From Vibrio natriegens NBRC 15636 = ATCC 14048 = DSM 759 (GTDB taxonomy: Bacteria; Pseudomonadota; Gammaproteobacteria; Enterobacterales; Vibrionaceae): a DNA stretch of 64,000 bases. Positions 36,795 to 47,984 of this stretch are shown piece by piece; within the stretch, counting starts at the first letter, position 1; every line of letters begins with the position of its first letter. A program made the translations under genes and the position numbers. The DNA lies in NCBI RefSeq assembly GCF_035621455.1, contig NZ_CP141822.1, positions 248,001 to 312,000 of the forward strand, given 5' to 3'. Under the pieces are notes generated by a model. The model had not been told where the DNA came from. It did not search any database and was given only the letters and a program-made list of their open reading frames with translations.

Positions 36795-37129
36795 AGTTTT
36801 TTAACCTCTCAAATTGTTCGCCAAGGTGACGTTATTCCCTTTAGTGAAATTACTGTCATTGAGTACAGATATATTCGCACTTTACCATCACATTTAGGGT
36901 GTTTATTTGCCGAGTAAAGTACGTCTTTATTACCAGAACAACACTTCAAATTTGGGGAATCGCTATGGTGTTCATTTAAAGTCTTTTTCTGCAAAGCACT
37001 TAAGACTTTACTAATTGGGATAGTCTATTCATTTCTATAGCGAAAGTTACGGTCTGTTTAACAAAATCCACAATGACAACGTGATGTGTATCACATTAAA
37101 AGGTAATTCATTACATAGCTAATCGTTTG
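36795..37129. other. Intergenic region upstream of cytR
   Basis: A 335-base stretch between the cytR start and the priA stop (both minus). It should contain the cytR promoter. A CRP-like site is at 37080-37095. No gene is supported. Confidence 0.5.
37080..37095. promoter_or_regulatory. CRP-like site upstream of cytR
   Basis: CGTGA-TGTGTA-TCACA matches the CRP consensus TGTGA-N6-TCACA except for its first base. It is about 290 bases before the cytR start, farther than a classical activator site. Confidence 0.5.
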
Positions 37130-39334
37130 CTAGCTGAGATCCTGTGGTTCTATGTCTAAATTCCAACGTACTTTCTTGGCATTAGGTAACAACTCAATAG
37201 CAGGTTTGGCACTGGTTAATAACTTTTGCATTGATGACCGGTGTTGAGTTTGCAGCAAGAGTTGCCAGCGATATTTGCCCGCCCGTTTAGCCAAAGGTGA
37301 GGGGGTCGGGCCAAGTACCATGCAAGTGTCGTCAAATAGTGGGTGAGACTCCAGCGTAAAACGAACTTGGCGCAGGAAGTCTTCGACTACCTCACTTTGG
37401 TTTGCCTCTGCTTTAAATAGAGTCAGGTAACTGTAGGGAGGCAATTGCGCTAACTTCCGCTCCTCTAATGCGGTCATGGCAAAGTGGCGGTAATCTTTTT
37501 GCAAGAGAGCTTGTAACAAACTGTGCTCGGGATGGTGAGTCTGCAAAATCACTTCACCAGGTTTACTTGCTCGACCAGCCCGCCCCGCAACCTGAATGAA
37601 AAGCTGCGCGAGGCGTTCAGATGCCCGGAAATCACTGCTGTATAAAGAGCCATCCACATCCAACAAGGCAACCAGCGTTACGTTGGGGAAGTGGTGTCCC
37701 TTGGCAAGCATTTGCGTACCAATCAGAATCTGGTATTCACCTTTACGAATCGATTCAAGGGCATCTTCTAAGCTACCTTTGCGGCGGGTGCTGTCTCTGT
37801 CGATACGAATGGCTTTGTATTCTGGGAAGAGTTGCGCCAATTGATGCTCTAACTGCTCTGTGCCGACACCGACCGTTACTAACTGAGTGGAACCACATCC
37901 CTGACACTGATGAATTACAGGCTGCTGTGAGCCGCAATGATGGCAGCGTATTTCGTTACTGTATTGATGGAAGGTGTAGTAGGCATCACAGCGTTTACAC
38001 TCGGCTATCCAGCCACACTCATGGCACATTAGGGCAGGAGAGAAACCTCGGCGGTTAAGAAACAGCATCACCTGATTGCCTGCTTTTAGGTGTTTACGCA
38101 TTTCGGCAATCAGCGGCGCAGACAATCCGCTTTCTAAATACTGACCTTTAACGTCGAGCACTTTATTGGTGGTCGGCACCGCAGAGCCTGCACGCTGAGT
38201 TAGTGTCAGGTGATGATATTTACCCGTCAACGCATTGTGCAGCGTTTCAAGAGCCGGAGTCGCAGAGCCCAACACAATAGGCACTTGCTCTTTGTACGCA
38301 CGCATTACAGCAACATCACGAGCGTGGTAGCGCAAACTGTCTTGTTGTTTATATGAAGAGTCGTGTTCTTCGTCGACAATAATAATGCCGAGATCGGCAA
38401 ATGGCGTCAGTAGGGCGGAGCGTGTCCCAATGATAATTCCAGCCGCTTTATCACGAGCCGATAACCAAGCGTTTAAACGTTCGGTATCATTCAATCCTGA
38501 GTGGATAACATCAACCGGCACGTTAAAGCGGTGCTTAAAGCGGTTGATAGTTTGTGGTGTCAGGCCAATTTCTGGTACCAGAACTAACGCTTGTCGTCCT
38601 TTTTCCAACACCGGCTTGATCAGATTGAGGTAAACCTCGGTCTTACCAGAGCCTGTTACGCCCTCTAATAAATAGCAGGCAAAACCACTTTGGCTATTGA
38701 CGCTGGCGATAGCTAACGCCTGCTCATGGTTAAGTTTGGGTTTGTCGACGTCGTTTTCGACTTGCTGAGGCCAGTTTGAAATCGTTGGCATCTTCTCAAT
38801 TCGCTCAATCCAACCTTTCTCTTCGACCGATTTCAGCACTGTTGAGGCGATCTCTTGCTCTACAAATTCTTGGTGCGGTACGGCTCCGTCTACCAGGATT
38901 TGCAGAACTTTTTGTTGCTTCACGGCCCGACGATCAAGCCCTTGCATCAGTTTGTCTTTACCCGCTTCGGTAATCTGCCATTCCTGCAAGGTGGCAAAAT
39001 CGGCTGGTTTTCCTTTTCTCAGCGCGGCTGGCATCGCATTGTGAAGCGTATCGCCCAATGGATACTGATAAAAATGGCTACACCATGTGAGCAATGAATA
39101 CAGCTTTTCTGACCAGATAGGTTGTGAGTCCAATACGGCTTTAATTGGTTTAAGCTGCTCTTTAGGAAAATCAGAGTGATTCACCATCGCAGTAACGATA
39201 CCGATTAAGGTCTGGCGTCCAAAAGGTACGGAAACGCGCCCACCAATGATCGGGAACAGGTGCCCCGGGATGGCATAATCAAACTGTTTGTCGAGTGGAA
39301 CGGGTAATGCCACTCTGGCAATGGATGGACGCAT
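37130..39334 (-). CDS. priA: Primosomal replication-restart helicase PriA
   Basis: A 734-residue DEAD-like helicase that recognises stalled forks and reloads the replisome. The N-terminal DNA-binding domain (MRPSIARVALPVPLDKQFDY) is followed by Walker A GVTGSGKTEVY, the DEEH box IIVDEEHDSSYKQQ, and a zinc-binding insertion with eight cysteines (CHECG, CKRC, CHHCG, CQGCG). QVAGRAGRA is helicase motif VI. The start at 39334 is the conserved N-terminus; the open frame extends 26 codons further without homology. Confidence 0.96.
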   Translation of the reverse strand: MRPSIARVALPVPLDKQFDYAIPGHLFPIIGGRVSVPFGRQTLIGIVTAMVNHSDFPKEQLKPIKAVLDSQPIWSEKLYSLLTWCSHFYQYPLGDTLHNAMPAALRKGKPADFATLQEWQITEAGKDKLMQGLDRRAVKQQKVLQILVDGAVPHQEFVEQEIASTVLKSVEEKGWIERIEKMPTISNWPQQVENDVDKPKLNHEQALAIASVNSQSGFACYLLEGVTGSGKTEVYLNLIKPVLEKGRQALVLVPEIGLTPQTINRFKHRFNVPVDVIHSGLNDTERLNAWLSARDKAAGIIIGTRSALLTPFADLGIIIVDEEHDSSYKQQDSLRYHARDVAVMRAYKEQVPIVLGSATPALETLHNALTGKYHHLTLTQRAGSAVPTTNKVLDVKGQYLESGLSAPLIAEMRKHLKAGNQVMLFLNRRGFSPALMCHECGWIAECKRCDAYYTFHQYSNEIRCHHCGSQQPVIHQCQGCGSTQLVTVGVGTEQLEHQLAQLFPEYKAIRIDRDSTRRKGSLEDALESIRKGEYQILIGTQMLAKGHHFPNVTLVALLDVDGSLYSSDFRASERLAQLFIQVAGRAGRASKPGEVILQTHHPEHSLLQALLQKDYRHFAMTALEERKLAQLPPYSYLTLFKAEANQSEVVEDFLRQVRFTLESHPLFDDTCMVLGPTPSPLAKRAGKYRWQLLLQTQHRSSMQKLLTSAKPAIELLPNAKKVRWNLDIEPQDLS

Positions 39335-39531
39335 AAAGTTCAGCTGTAATATAAAGAGGGAAAGGAGCTTAGAGTCTATTAAAGTTGGAATGAAAATTCG
39401 AGTAAAGCTCACTGATCTCCGTTCAAACAGGCGATGAGCAGTAGACTGGCTAAAAAAGTGGCGAAAAAATTGCCAAATGTGTTGATCCCATCAGTGCGAT
39501 TCATTAGTATATCGCGCCTTGAGATATGGCT

Positions 39532-39546
39532 TCAGCATTATGCTGA
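39532..39546. repeat. Inverted repeat upstream of rpmE
   Basis: TCAGCAT-T-ATGCTGA is a perfect 15-base inverted repeat about 85 bases before the rpmE start. It could be an operator or part of an L31 autoregulatory leader. Confidence 0.4.
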
Positions 39547-39631
39547 TGCGGTATCGCACTTTTGATATTAATTACGTGTGGTGTGCGGCTTAGACTCGTA
39601 TAGCGACACGGCCTACTATTGAGGTTATCCC

Positions 39632-39853
39632 ATGAAAGCTGGTATCCACCCAGAATACAAAGCAGTACAAGCTACTTGTTCTTGCGGCAACTCTTTCGAG
39701 TTCAACTCTACTCTAGGTAAAGAGTCTATCCACCTAGACGTATGTGACAAGTGCCACCCATTCTACACTGGTAAGCAACGTATCGTTGATACAGGCGGCC
39801 GTGTTGATCGCTTCAACAAGCGTTTCGGTGCACTATCAAGCGGTAAGAAATAA
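39632..39853 (+). CDS. rpmE: Ribosomal protein L31 (zinc form)
   Basis: A 73-residue large-subunit protein that bridges the subunits. Four cysteines, C16, C18, C38 and C41 (TCSCGN and CDKCHPFY), mark the zinc-binding form, which is replaced by the zinc-free paralogue (ykgM type) under zinc shortage in other bacteria. It is divergent from priA as in E. coli and is followed by a strong terminator. Confidence 0.97.
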   Translation: MKAGIHPEYKAVQATCSCGNSFEFNSTLGKESIHLDVCDKCHPFYTGKQRIVDTGGRVDRFNKRFGALSSGKK

Positions 39854-39883
39854 TAGCGACTGCTATTACGATTACAGTTTAGA

Positions 39884-39908
39884 AAAGGACGCTTCGGCGT
39901 CCTTTTTG
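39884..39908 (+). terminator. Terminator after rpmE
   Basis: Stem AAAGGACGC / GCGTCCTTT with the stable TTCG loop, followed by T's. Confidence 0.9.
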
Positions 39909-39980
39909 TTTATTGCAACACTGGCTGGTGGCAGTAAATCAGTGAGTTAAAAATTGTCTCGATTATTTTTCACTCAATGC

Positions 39981-40008
39981 TTGCAACCTAAAATGTGATC
40001 TGTATAAT
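39981..40008 (+). promoter_or_regulatory. S10 operon promoter
   Basis: TTGCAA (39981-39986) and TATAAT (40003-40008) with 16 bases between them form a strong sigma70-type promoter, about 300 bases before rpsJ. Confidence 0.8.
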
Positions 40009-40014
40009 GCAGCG

Positions 40015-40623
<609 letters not shown>

Positions 40624-40637
40624 GGGAGATTAGAAGA

Positions 40638-41267
40638 ATGATTGGTCTAATCGGTCGTAAAGTGGGCATGACCCGCGTATTTACTGAAGACGGCGTTTCT
40701 ATCCCAGTAACTGTTGTTGAAGTTGAAGCTAACCGCGTTTCTCAAGTGAAAACTCTAGAAACTGACGGCTACGCTGCAATCCAGGTTACTGCTGGTGCAA
40801 AGAAAGCTAACCGCGTAAACAAAGCTGAAGCAGGTCACTTTGCTAAAGCTGGCGTTGAAGCTGGTCGCGGTCTTTGGGAATTCCGTTTAGAAAACGGCGA
40901 AGAGTTTGAAGTTGGTTCTGAACTAACTGTTGAACTATTCAACGAAACTAAGAAAGTAGACGTTACTGGTACATCTAAGGGTAAAGGCTTCCAAGGCGCT
41001 GTTAAGCGTTGGAACTTCCGTACTCAAGATATGACTCACGGTAACTCATTGTCTCACCGTGCTCCTGGTTCTATCGGTCAATGTCAGACTCCAGGTCGCG
41101 TATTTAAAGGCAAGAAAATGGCAGGTCACATGGGTGCAGAGCGTGTAACGACTCAAAACCTAGAGATCGTACGTGTTGACGCTGAGCGCAACCTGCTTCT
41201 TATTAAAGGTGCAGTCCCAGGCGCAACTGGCGGCAACGTGATCGTTAAACCAGCTGTTAAAGCATAA
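40638..41267 (+). CDS. rplC: Ribosomal protein L3
   Basis: A 209-residue large-subunit protein that binds near the 3' end of 23S rRNA and starts assembly. The start [15 protein letters not shown] and the loop [17 protein letters not shown], whose Gln is the PrmB methylation site in E. coli, are conserved. It is 14 bases after rpsJ and has an AGGGAG-type ribosome site. Confidence 0.98.
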
Positions 41268-41284
41268 CGTCTCAGGAGTAAGTA

Positions 41285-41887
41285 ATGGAACTAATGGTTA
41301 AAGGTGCTGATGCACTAACTGTTTCCGAAACTACTTTCGGACGTGAGTTTAACGAAGCTCTTGTACACCAAGTAGTTGTTGCGTACGCAGCAGGTGCTCG
41401 TCAAGGTACTCGTGCTCAAAAAACACGTTCAGAAGTTTCTGGCGGTGGCGCTAAGCCATGGCGTCAAAAAGGTACTGGCCGTGCGCGTGCTGGTACAATC
41501 CGTAGCCCAATCTGGCGCTCGGGTGGTGTTACTTTTGCTGCGAAACCACAAGATCACAGCCAAAAAGTAAACAAGAAAATGTACCGCGGTGCTATGAAGA
41601 GCATTCTTTCTGAGCTTGTTCGTCAAGAGCGTCTAATCGTTGTTGATAACTTCTCAGTTGAAGCACCAAAGACTAAAGAGCTAGTTGCTAAGCTTAAAGA
41701 GCTTGAGCTAACTGACGCTCTAATCGTGACTAGCGAAGTAGATGAGAATCTATTCCTAGCGGCTCGTAACCTATACAAAGTTGACGCACGTGACGTAGCT
41801 GGTATTGATCCAGTTTCACTAATCGCGTTCGACAAAGTTGTAATGACTGCTGAAGCAGTTAAACAAGTTGAGGAGATGCTAGCATGA
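41285..41887 (+). CDS. rplD: Ribosomal protein L4
   Basis: A 200-residue large-subunit protein lining the exit tunnel; its extended loop contains [18 protein letters not shown]. Free L4 is the repressor of this operon, acting on the leader upstream. It overlaps rplW by four bases, which couples their translation. Confidence 0.98.
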
Positions 41888-42186
41888 TCACTGAAGAGCG
41901 TATCCTAAAAGTTCTACGTGCACCGCACATCTCTGAAAAAGCAACTATGGCAGCTGAGAAAGCGAACACTATCGTTTTCAAAGTAGCTAAAGATGCAACT
42001 AAAAAAGAGATCAAAGCAGCTGTAGAAAAGCTATTTGAAGTTGAAGTTAAGTCTGTAAATACTCTTATCACTAAGGGTAAGACCAAACGTCAAGGTCTAC
42101 GCCAAGGTCGCCGCAGCGACGTTAAGAAAGCGTACGTTACTTTGAAAGAAGGTCAAGATCTTGACTTCGTTGGCGGCGCGGAATAA
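41884..42186 (+). CDS. rplW: Ribosomal protein L23
   Basis: A 100-residue protein at the tunnel exit, docking site for trigger factor and the signal recognition particle. [17 protein letters not shown] is the usual start, and Glu in [14 protein letters not shown] is the trigger-factor contact region. The start overlaps the rplD stop. Confidence 0.98.
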
Positions 42187-42201
42187 CAGGAGTAGTTAAA
42201 A

Positions 42202-43026
42202 ATGGCTATTGTTAAATGTAAGCCGACTTCCCCTGGTCGTCGTCACGTTGTTAAAGTTGTTAACGCTGACCTACACAAGGGCAAGCCATACGCACCTCTT
42301 CTAGAGAAAAACTCTAAGAATGGTGGTCGTAACAACAACGGTCGTATCACAGTACGTCATATCGGCGGTGGTCACAAGCATCACTACCGTGTAATTGACT
42401 TCAAACGTACTAAAGACGGTATCCCAGCGACAGTTGAGCGTCTTGAATACGATCCAAACCGTAGCGCAAACATTGCTCTAGTTCTTTACAAAGACGGTGA
42501 GCGTCGCTACATCCTAGCACCTAAAGGTGTTGTAGCTGGTGATGTTGTTCAGTCTGGTGTTGATGCACCTATCAAAGCTGGTAACACTCTACCAATGCGT
42601 AACATCCCAGTAGGTTCAACAGTACATAACGTTGAACTTAAGCCTGGTAAAGGTGGTCAGCTAGCTCGTTCAGCTGGTGCTTACGCTCAAATCGTTGCTC
42701 GCGACGGTACGTACGTAACTATCCGTCTACGTTCTGGCGAAATGCGCAAAGTTCTTTCTGAAGGCCGTGCAACAATCGGTGAAGTTGGTAACTCTGAGCA
42801 CATGCTACGTGAACTTGGTAAAGCTGGTGCTACTCGCTGGCGCGGTGTTCGTCCAACCGTTCGCGGTGTGGTAATGAACCCGGTTGATCACCCACACGGT
42901 GGTGGTGAAGGTCGTACTTCTGGTGGCCGTCATCCAGTATCTCCTTGGGGTATGCCAACTAAAGGCTACAAGACTCGTAAGAACAAACGCACTGACAAGT
43001 ACATCGTACGTCGTCGTAACAAGTAA
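42202..43026 (+). CDS. rplB: Ribosomal protein L2
   Basis: A 274-residue protein needed for subunit joining and the peptidyl transferase centre. The C-terminal [15 protein letters not shown] carries the highly conserved His (in HPHGGGEG), and [19 protein letters not shown] is the basic end. Fifth gene of the S10 operon. Confidence 0.98.
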
Positions 43027-43035
43027 TCTATATAA

Positions 43036-43326
<291 letters not shown>

Positions 43327-43336
43327 GGAGTAGATA

Positions 43337-43669
43337 ATGGAAGCAATTGCTAAACATAACTTTGCTCGCATTTCGCCTCAGAAAGCTCGCTTAGTTGCGG
43401 ATCAAATCCGTGGTAAATCTGTTGACCAAGCTCTAGAAATCCTAACTTTCAGCAACAAAAAAGCTGCTGAACTAGTTAAGAAAGTTCTTGAGTCTGCTAT
43501 CGCTAACGCGGAGCACAACGAAGGTGCAGATATTGACGATCTGAATGTCGCAAAAATCTTTGTAGATGAAGGCCCAACCATGAAGCGTATTATGCCTCGT
43601 GCTAAAGGTCGTGCGGATCGTATCTTGAAGCGTTCAAGCCACATCACTGTTGTTGTAGCAGATCGCTAG
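43337..43669 (+). CDS. rplV: Ribosomal protein L22
   Basis: A 110-residue protein whose beta-hairpin (around [18 protein letters not shown]) reaches into the exit tunnel and is a known site of macrolide-resistance changes. No insertion or deletion is seen in that hairpin. It follows rpsS by 10 bases. Confidence 0.98.
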
Positions 43670-43687
43670 AGACTAGGAGAGTAAGCA

Positions 43688-44386
43688 ATGGGTCAAAAAG
43701 TACATCCTAATGGTATTCGTCTAGGCATCGTTAAGCCTTGGAATGCTACATGGTTTGCTAACACCAAAGATTTCGCTGACAACCTAGACGGCGACTTCAA
43801 GGTACGTCAGTTCCTTACAGGTGAACTGAAAAAAGCGTCTCTATCACGTATCGTTATCGAGCGTCCTGCTAAGAGCATCCGTGTGACTATTCACACTGCT
43901 CGTCCAGGCGTTGTTATCGGTAAGAAAGGTGAAGACGTAGAGAAGCTACGCGCAGCTGTAGCTAAAATTGCAGGTGTACCAGCGCAAATTAACATCGCTG
44001 AAGTACGTAAGCCTGAACTAGATGCGCAACTTGTTGGTGACAGCATCGCGTCTCAGCTAGAGCGTCGTGTTATGTTCCGTCGTGCTATGAAGCGCGCGGT
44101 ACAAAACGCAATGCGTCTAGGCGCTAAAGGTATCAAAGTGGAAGTAAGTGGTCGTCTAGGCGGCGCTGAAATCGCACGTTCTGAGTGGTACCGTGAAGGC
44201 CGTGTGCCTCTACACACTCTACGTGCTGACATTGATTACGCAACTTCTTCGGCTCACACTCAATACGGTGTGATCGGCATTAAAACTTGGATCTTCAAAG
44301 GTGAGATCCTAGGTGGTATGCCAGCAGCTAACGCTGTAGAGCCTAAAGGCGACAAGCCTAAGAAGCAGCGTAAAGGCCGTAAGTAA
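43688..44386 (+). CDS. rpsC: Ribosomal protein S3
   Basis: A 232-residue small-subunit protein at the mRNA entry, with a KH domain ([15 protein letters not shown] is the GxxG loop) and helicase activity together with S4 and S5. The start [14 protein letters not shown] is standard. The Lys-rich tail [10 protein letters not shown] is normal. Confidence 0.98.
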   Translation: MGQKVHPNGIRLGIVKPWNATWFANTKDFADNLDGDFKVRQFLTGELKKASLSRIVIERPAKSIRVTIHTARPGVVIGKKGEDVEKLRAAVAKIAGVPAQINIAEVRKPELDAQLVGDSIASQLERRVMFRRAMKRAVQNAMRLGAKGIKVEVSGRLGGAEIARSEWYREGRVPLHTLRADIDYATSSAHTQYGVIGIKTWIFKGEILGGMPAANAVEPKGDKPKKQRKGRK

Positions 44387-44397
44387 GGAGTCGACAG

Positions 44398-44808
44398 ATG
44401 CTACAACCTAAACGTACTAAGTTCCGTAAGGTTCAGACTGGTCGTAACCGTGGTCTAGCTAAAGGTACTGATGTAAGCTTCGGCGAATTCGGTCTTAAAG
44501 CTGTTGGCCGTGGTCGTCTAACTGCTCGTCAAATCGAAGCGGCACGTCGTGCAATGACACGTCACGTTAAGCGTCAAGGTAAAATCTGGATCCGTGTGTT
44601 CCCAGACAAACCAATCACAGAAAAACCACTTGAAGTTCGTCAAGGTAAGGGTAAAGGTAACGTTGAGTACTGGGTAGCCCAAATCCAACCTGGTAAGGTT
44701 ATGTACGAAATGGGTGGTGTACCTGAAGAATTGGCACGTGAAGCGTTCCGTCTTGCGGCACGTAAACTGCCTTTCAAAACTACATTTGTAACTAAGCAGG
44801 TGATGTGA
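44398..44808 (+). CDS. rplP: Ribosomal protein L16
   Basis: A 136-residue protein near the A site and the L7/L12 base. [19 protein letters not shown] is the usual start, and the Arg in [12 protein letters not shown] is near the E. coli hydroxylation site. Its stop overlaps the rpmC start in ATGTGATG. Confidence 0.98.
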
Positions 44809-44999
44809 TGAAAGCACAAGATCTACGCGAGAAAAGCGTTGAAGAGCTTAACGCTGAGCTAATGAATTTGCTACGTGAACAGTTCAACTTGCGCATGCAA
44901 GCTGCAACTGGTCAACTACAGCAAACTCATACTCTGAAAGCTGTACGCCGTGATATCGCACGTGTGAAAACTGTTTTGACTGAGAAGGCAGGCGCATAA
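44808..44999 (+). CDS. rpmC: Ribosomal protein L29
   Basis: A 63-residue, two-helix protein beside the tunnel exit, next to L23. The ATG at 44808 overlaps the rplP stop codon and gives the conserved [15 protein letters not shown]; an in-frame GTG one codon earlier is less likely. The last base is shared with the rpsQ start. Confidence 0.97.
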
Positions 45000-45253
45000 T
45001 GAGCGAAGTAAAACGTACTCAACAAGGTCGTGTTGTTAGCGATAAGATGGACAAGTCTATCACTGTTGCTATCGAGCGTTTCGTAAAACACCCTATCTAC
45101 GGTAAATACGTTAAACGTACGACTAAAGTACACGCACATGACGAGAACAACGAGTGTGGCCTAGGCGACACAGTTGAAATCGCAGAGTGTCGTCCACTGT
45201 CTAAGACTAAGTCTTGGACTTTGGTAAAAGTTCTAGAAAAGGCGAAGATTTAA
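44999..45253 (+). CDS. rpsQ: Ribosomal protein S17
   Basis: An 84-residue OB-fold small-subunit protein that binds helix 11 of 16S rRNA early in assembly. [22 protein letters not shown] is trimmed here to its motif DKMDKSITV. It starts on the rpmC stop (TAATG) and is the last gene of the S10 operon, followed by a strong terminator. Confidence 0.98.
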   Translation: MSEVKRTQQGRVVSDKMDKSITVAIERFVKHPIYGKYVKRTTKVHAHDENNECGLGDTVEIAECRPLSKTKSWTLVKVLEKAKI

Positions 45254-45278
45254 TCTCGTTAATTCTATGAAACTAAAG

Positions 45279-45316
45279 CGGCTCCAAAATATTTTTTGGA
45301 GCCGTTTATTTTTTGA
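45279..45316 (+). terminator. S10 operon terminator
   Basis: Stem CGGCTCCAAAA / TTTTGGAGCCG, loop TATT, then TTTATTTTTT. It separates the S10 and spc operons. Confidence 0.92.
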
Positions 45317-45337
45317 CTACCCAATCACAAAAAAGGG

Positions 45338-45346
45338 TGGTACAAT
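45338..45346 (+). promoter_or_regulatory. spc operon promoter (extended -10)
   Basis: TGGTACAAT is an extended -10 element (TGn followed by TACAAT). A TTGACT at 45313 is 22 bases upstream, too far for a normal -35. A GACCC-GTGAT-GGGTC hairpin follows in the leader at 45373-45387. Confidence 0.6.
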
Positions 45347-45416
45347 TCGCGTCCCTTTTAAAGAGGCAGCCCGACCCGTGATGGGTCTAGTTATTAATAT
45401 TTAGCGGAGCACTAAC

Positions 45417-45788
45417 ATGATCCAAATGCAAAGTATGCTGGACGCAGCTGATAACTCAGGCGCACGCAGCGTAATGTGTATTAAGGTTCTGGGTGGCTCT
45501 CACCGCCGTTATGCACATATCGGTGACGTCATCAAAGTTACTGTGAAGGAAGCAATTCCTCGCGGTAAAGTAAAAAAAGGTGATGTTCTGAAGGCGGTGG
45601 TAGTGCGCACCCGTAAAGGCGTACGTCGTCCTGACGGTTCTGTCATTCGCTTCGACCGAAATGCTTGCGTATTGTTGAACGACAATACAGAGCAACCAAT
45701 CGGTACACGTATCTTTGGTCCTGTGACACGCGAACTTCGTGGCGATAAGTTCATGAAGATCGTTTCACTGGCTCCAGAAGTTCTGTAA
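45417..45788 (+). CDS. rplN: Ribosomal protein L14
   Basis: A 123-residue protein at the subunit interface, contacting 16S helix 14. The start [17 protein letters not shown] is conserved. First gene of the spc operon; GCGGAG precedes the start. Confidence 0.98.
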
Positions 45789-45801
45789 GGAGCACGTAGA
45801 A

Positions 45802-46119
45802 ATGGCAGCTAAAATCCGTCGTAACGACGAAGTAATCGTTCTTGCTGGTAAAGACAAAGGCAAGAAAGGTAAAGTAACTAAGGTTCTAGCAACCGGTAAA
45901 GTTATCGTTGAAGGTATCAACCTTGTTAAGAAGCACCAAAAGCCGGTTCCGGCTCTAGGTCAACAAGGTGGCATCGTTGAACAAGAAGCAGCAATTGATG
46001 CTTCTAACGTTGCAATCTTTAACGCAGCTACTGGTAAAGCTGACCGTATCGGTTTCCGTTTTGAAGATGGTAAGAAAGTTCGTTTCTTTAAGTCTAACGG
46101 CGAAACCGTTTCTAACTAA
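45802..46119 (+). CDS. rplX: Ribosomal protein L24
   Basis: A 105-residue KOW-domain protein ([18 protein letters not shown]) that starts large-subunit assembly at the 5' end of 23S rRNA. It lies 13 bases after rplN and 24 bases before rplE. Confidence 0.98.
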
Positions 46120-46143
46120 TTAGAAGTAATTTGGAGTTCTACT

Positions 46144-46683
46144 ATGGCGAAACTGCATGATTACTACAAGTCGTCTGTAGTCGCTGAACTGACCAAACAG
46201 TTTAGCTACACAAGCGTCATGCAAGTCCCTAGAATCGAGAAAATCACCCTAAACATGGGTGTTGGTGAAGCAATCAACGATAAGAAACTGCTAGAAAATG
46301 CAGCGTCTGATATGGCAACGATCTCTGGTCAAAAGCCACTTATCACAAAAGCGCGCAAATCTGTTGCAGGTTTCAAAATCCGTGAAGGCTACCCTATCGG
46401 TTGTAAAGTAACCTTGCGTGGCGAACGTATGTGGGATTTTCTTGAGCGTTTAATTAACATCGCTCTTCCACGTGTACGTGACTTCCGTGGCGTTAGCGCT
46501 AAGTCTTTTGACGGACGCGGTAACTACAGCATGGGCGTTCGCGAGCAAATCATCTTCCCGGAAATCGACTTTGATAAAGTTGATCGAGTACGCGGTCTAG
46601 ACATCACTATTACGACGTCTGCTGGTACTGATGAGGAAGGCCGTGCTCTGCTGGCTGCCTTTAACTTCCCATTCCGTAAGTAA
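46144..46683 (+). CDS. rplE: Ribosomal protein L5
   Basis: A 179-residue 5S-rRNA-binding protein of the central protuberance, contacting P-site t[19 protein letters not shown] and the C-terminal [21 protein letters not shown] are conserved. In E. coli the S8 repression site lies at the start of this gene; the same arrangement is likely here. Confidence 0.98.
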   Translation: MAKLHDYYKSSVVAELTKQFSYTSVMQVPRIEKITLNMGVGEAINDKKLLENAASDMATISGQKPLITKARKSVAGFKIREGYPIGCKVTLRGERMWDFLERLINIALPRVRDFRGVSAKSFDGRGNYSMGVREQIIFPEIDFDKVDRVRGLDITITTSAGTDEEGRALLAAFNFPFRK

Positions 46684-46700
46684 GGTGAAGGGTTACTGTT

Positions 46701-47006
46701 ATGGCTAAAAATTCAATGAAAGCACGTGAAGCAAAACGTGCAAAGCTAGTAGCTAAGTTCGCTGAAAAGCGTTCAGCGCTAAAAGCTATCATTAGCGATG
46801 TAAACGCATCTGAAGAAGATCGTTGGAATGCAGTTCTTAAATTGCAATCTCTTCCACGTGATTCAAGTGCATCACGTCAGCGCAACCGTTGCAACCAAAC
46901 TGGTCGTCCACACGGTTACCTACGTAAGTTCGGTCTAAGCCGTATTAAGGTTCGTGAAGCTTGCATGAAAGGCGAGATTCCGGGTCTTCGTAAGGCTAGC
47001 TGGTAA
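46701..47006 (+). CDS. rpsN: Ribosomal protein S14 (zinc-independent form)
   Basis: A 101-residue small-subunit head protein. It is the long form without the CxxC-x12-CxxC zinc site: [19 protein letters not shown] has a single Cys in this region. Standard spc position between L5 and S8. Confidence 0.98.
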   Translation: MAKNSMKAREAKRAKLVAKFAEKRSALKAIISDVNASEEDRWNAVLKLQSLPRDSSASRQRNRCNQTGRPHGYLRKFGLSRIKVREACMKGEIPGLRKASW

Positions 47007-47035
47007 TTGCCACTTAATCATTTGGAGTAAATCAT

Positions 47036-47428
47036 ATGAGCATGCAAGATCCGATTTCGGATATGCTGACCCGCGTTCGTAACGGTCAGGCAGCAAACAA
47101 AGTTGCTGTAAAAATGCCTTCTTCAAAGCTTAAAGTTGCAATTGCTGCACTACTAAAAGCTGAAGGTTACATCGTTGACTTCGCTGTTGAAGGCGAAGCA
47201 AAACCTGAGCTAGAAGTTACACTTAAGTACTTCCAAGCTAAACCAGTAATCGAGCAACTTAAACGTGTTTCTCGTCCAGGTCTACGTGTTTACAAGAAGA
47301 AAGATCAACTTCCTTCTGTAATGGGTGGTCTTGGTATTGCTATCGTTTCTACTTCCAAGGGTCTTATGTCAGACCGCGCTGCACGTAAAGCAGGTCTTGG
47401 TGGTGAAATCATCTGCTACGTAGCTTAA
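47036..47428 (+). CDS. rpsH: Ribosomal protein S8
   Basis: A 130-residue protein that binds the central domain of 16S rRNA and, when in excess, represses the spc operon. [18 protein letters not shown] and the C-terminal GGEIICYVA are conserved. Confidence 0.98.
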   Translation: MSMQDPISDMLTRVRNGQAANKVAVKMPSSKLKVAIAALLKAEGYIVDFAVEGEAKPELEVTLKYFQAKPVIEQLKRVSRPGLRVYKKKDQLPSVMGGLGIAIVSTSKGLMSDRAARKAGLGGEIICYVA

Positions 47429-47441
47429 TAAGGAGTAGACT

Positions 47442-47975
47442 ATGTCTCGTGTTGCAAAAGCACCTGTCGCTATTCCAGCTGGCGTAGAGGTGAAACTAAA
47501 CGGCCAAGAAATCACTGTAAAAGGTGCTAAAGGCGAACTAACTCGCGTTCTTAACGATGCAGTTGTTATCGCTCAGGAAGAAAACAACCTAACTTTCGGT
47601 CCTAAAGAAGGTGTTGTTAACGCTTGGGCACAAGCAGGTACTGCTCGTGCACTAGTAAACAACATGGTTGTTGGTGTTACTGAAGGCTTTACTAAGAAGC
47701 TAACTCTTAAAGGTGTTGGTTACCGTGCTGCTATCAAAGGCAACGCTGTAGGTCTAACACTAGGCTTCTCACACCCAGTTGAGCACGAGTTGCCAGCGGG
47801 TATTAAAGCTGAATGTCCAAGCCAAACTGAAATTGTGATCACTGGTGCTGACAAGCAACTAGTTGGTCAAGTTGCGGCTGACATTCGTTCTTACCGTCAA
47901 CCTGAGCCTTACAAAGGTAAAGGTGTTCGTTACGCAGATGAAAATGTGCGTACTAAAGAAGCTAAGAAGAAGTAA
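47442..47975 (+). CDS. rplF: Ribosomal protein L6
   Basis: A 177-residue protein with two related alpha/beta domains, close to the factor-binding site. The start [16 protein letters not shown] and the C-terminal [13 protein letters not shown] are the family's signatures. Normal length. Confidence 0.98.
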
Positions 47976-47984
47976 GGTAACACT

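Noticed and set aside
45313..45346. Classical -35/-10 spc promoter with TTGACT as -35
   Set aside because: The spacing to TACAAT is 22 bases, too long; an extended -10 explains the site better.
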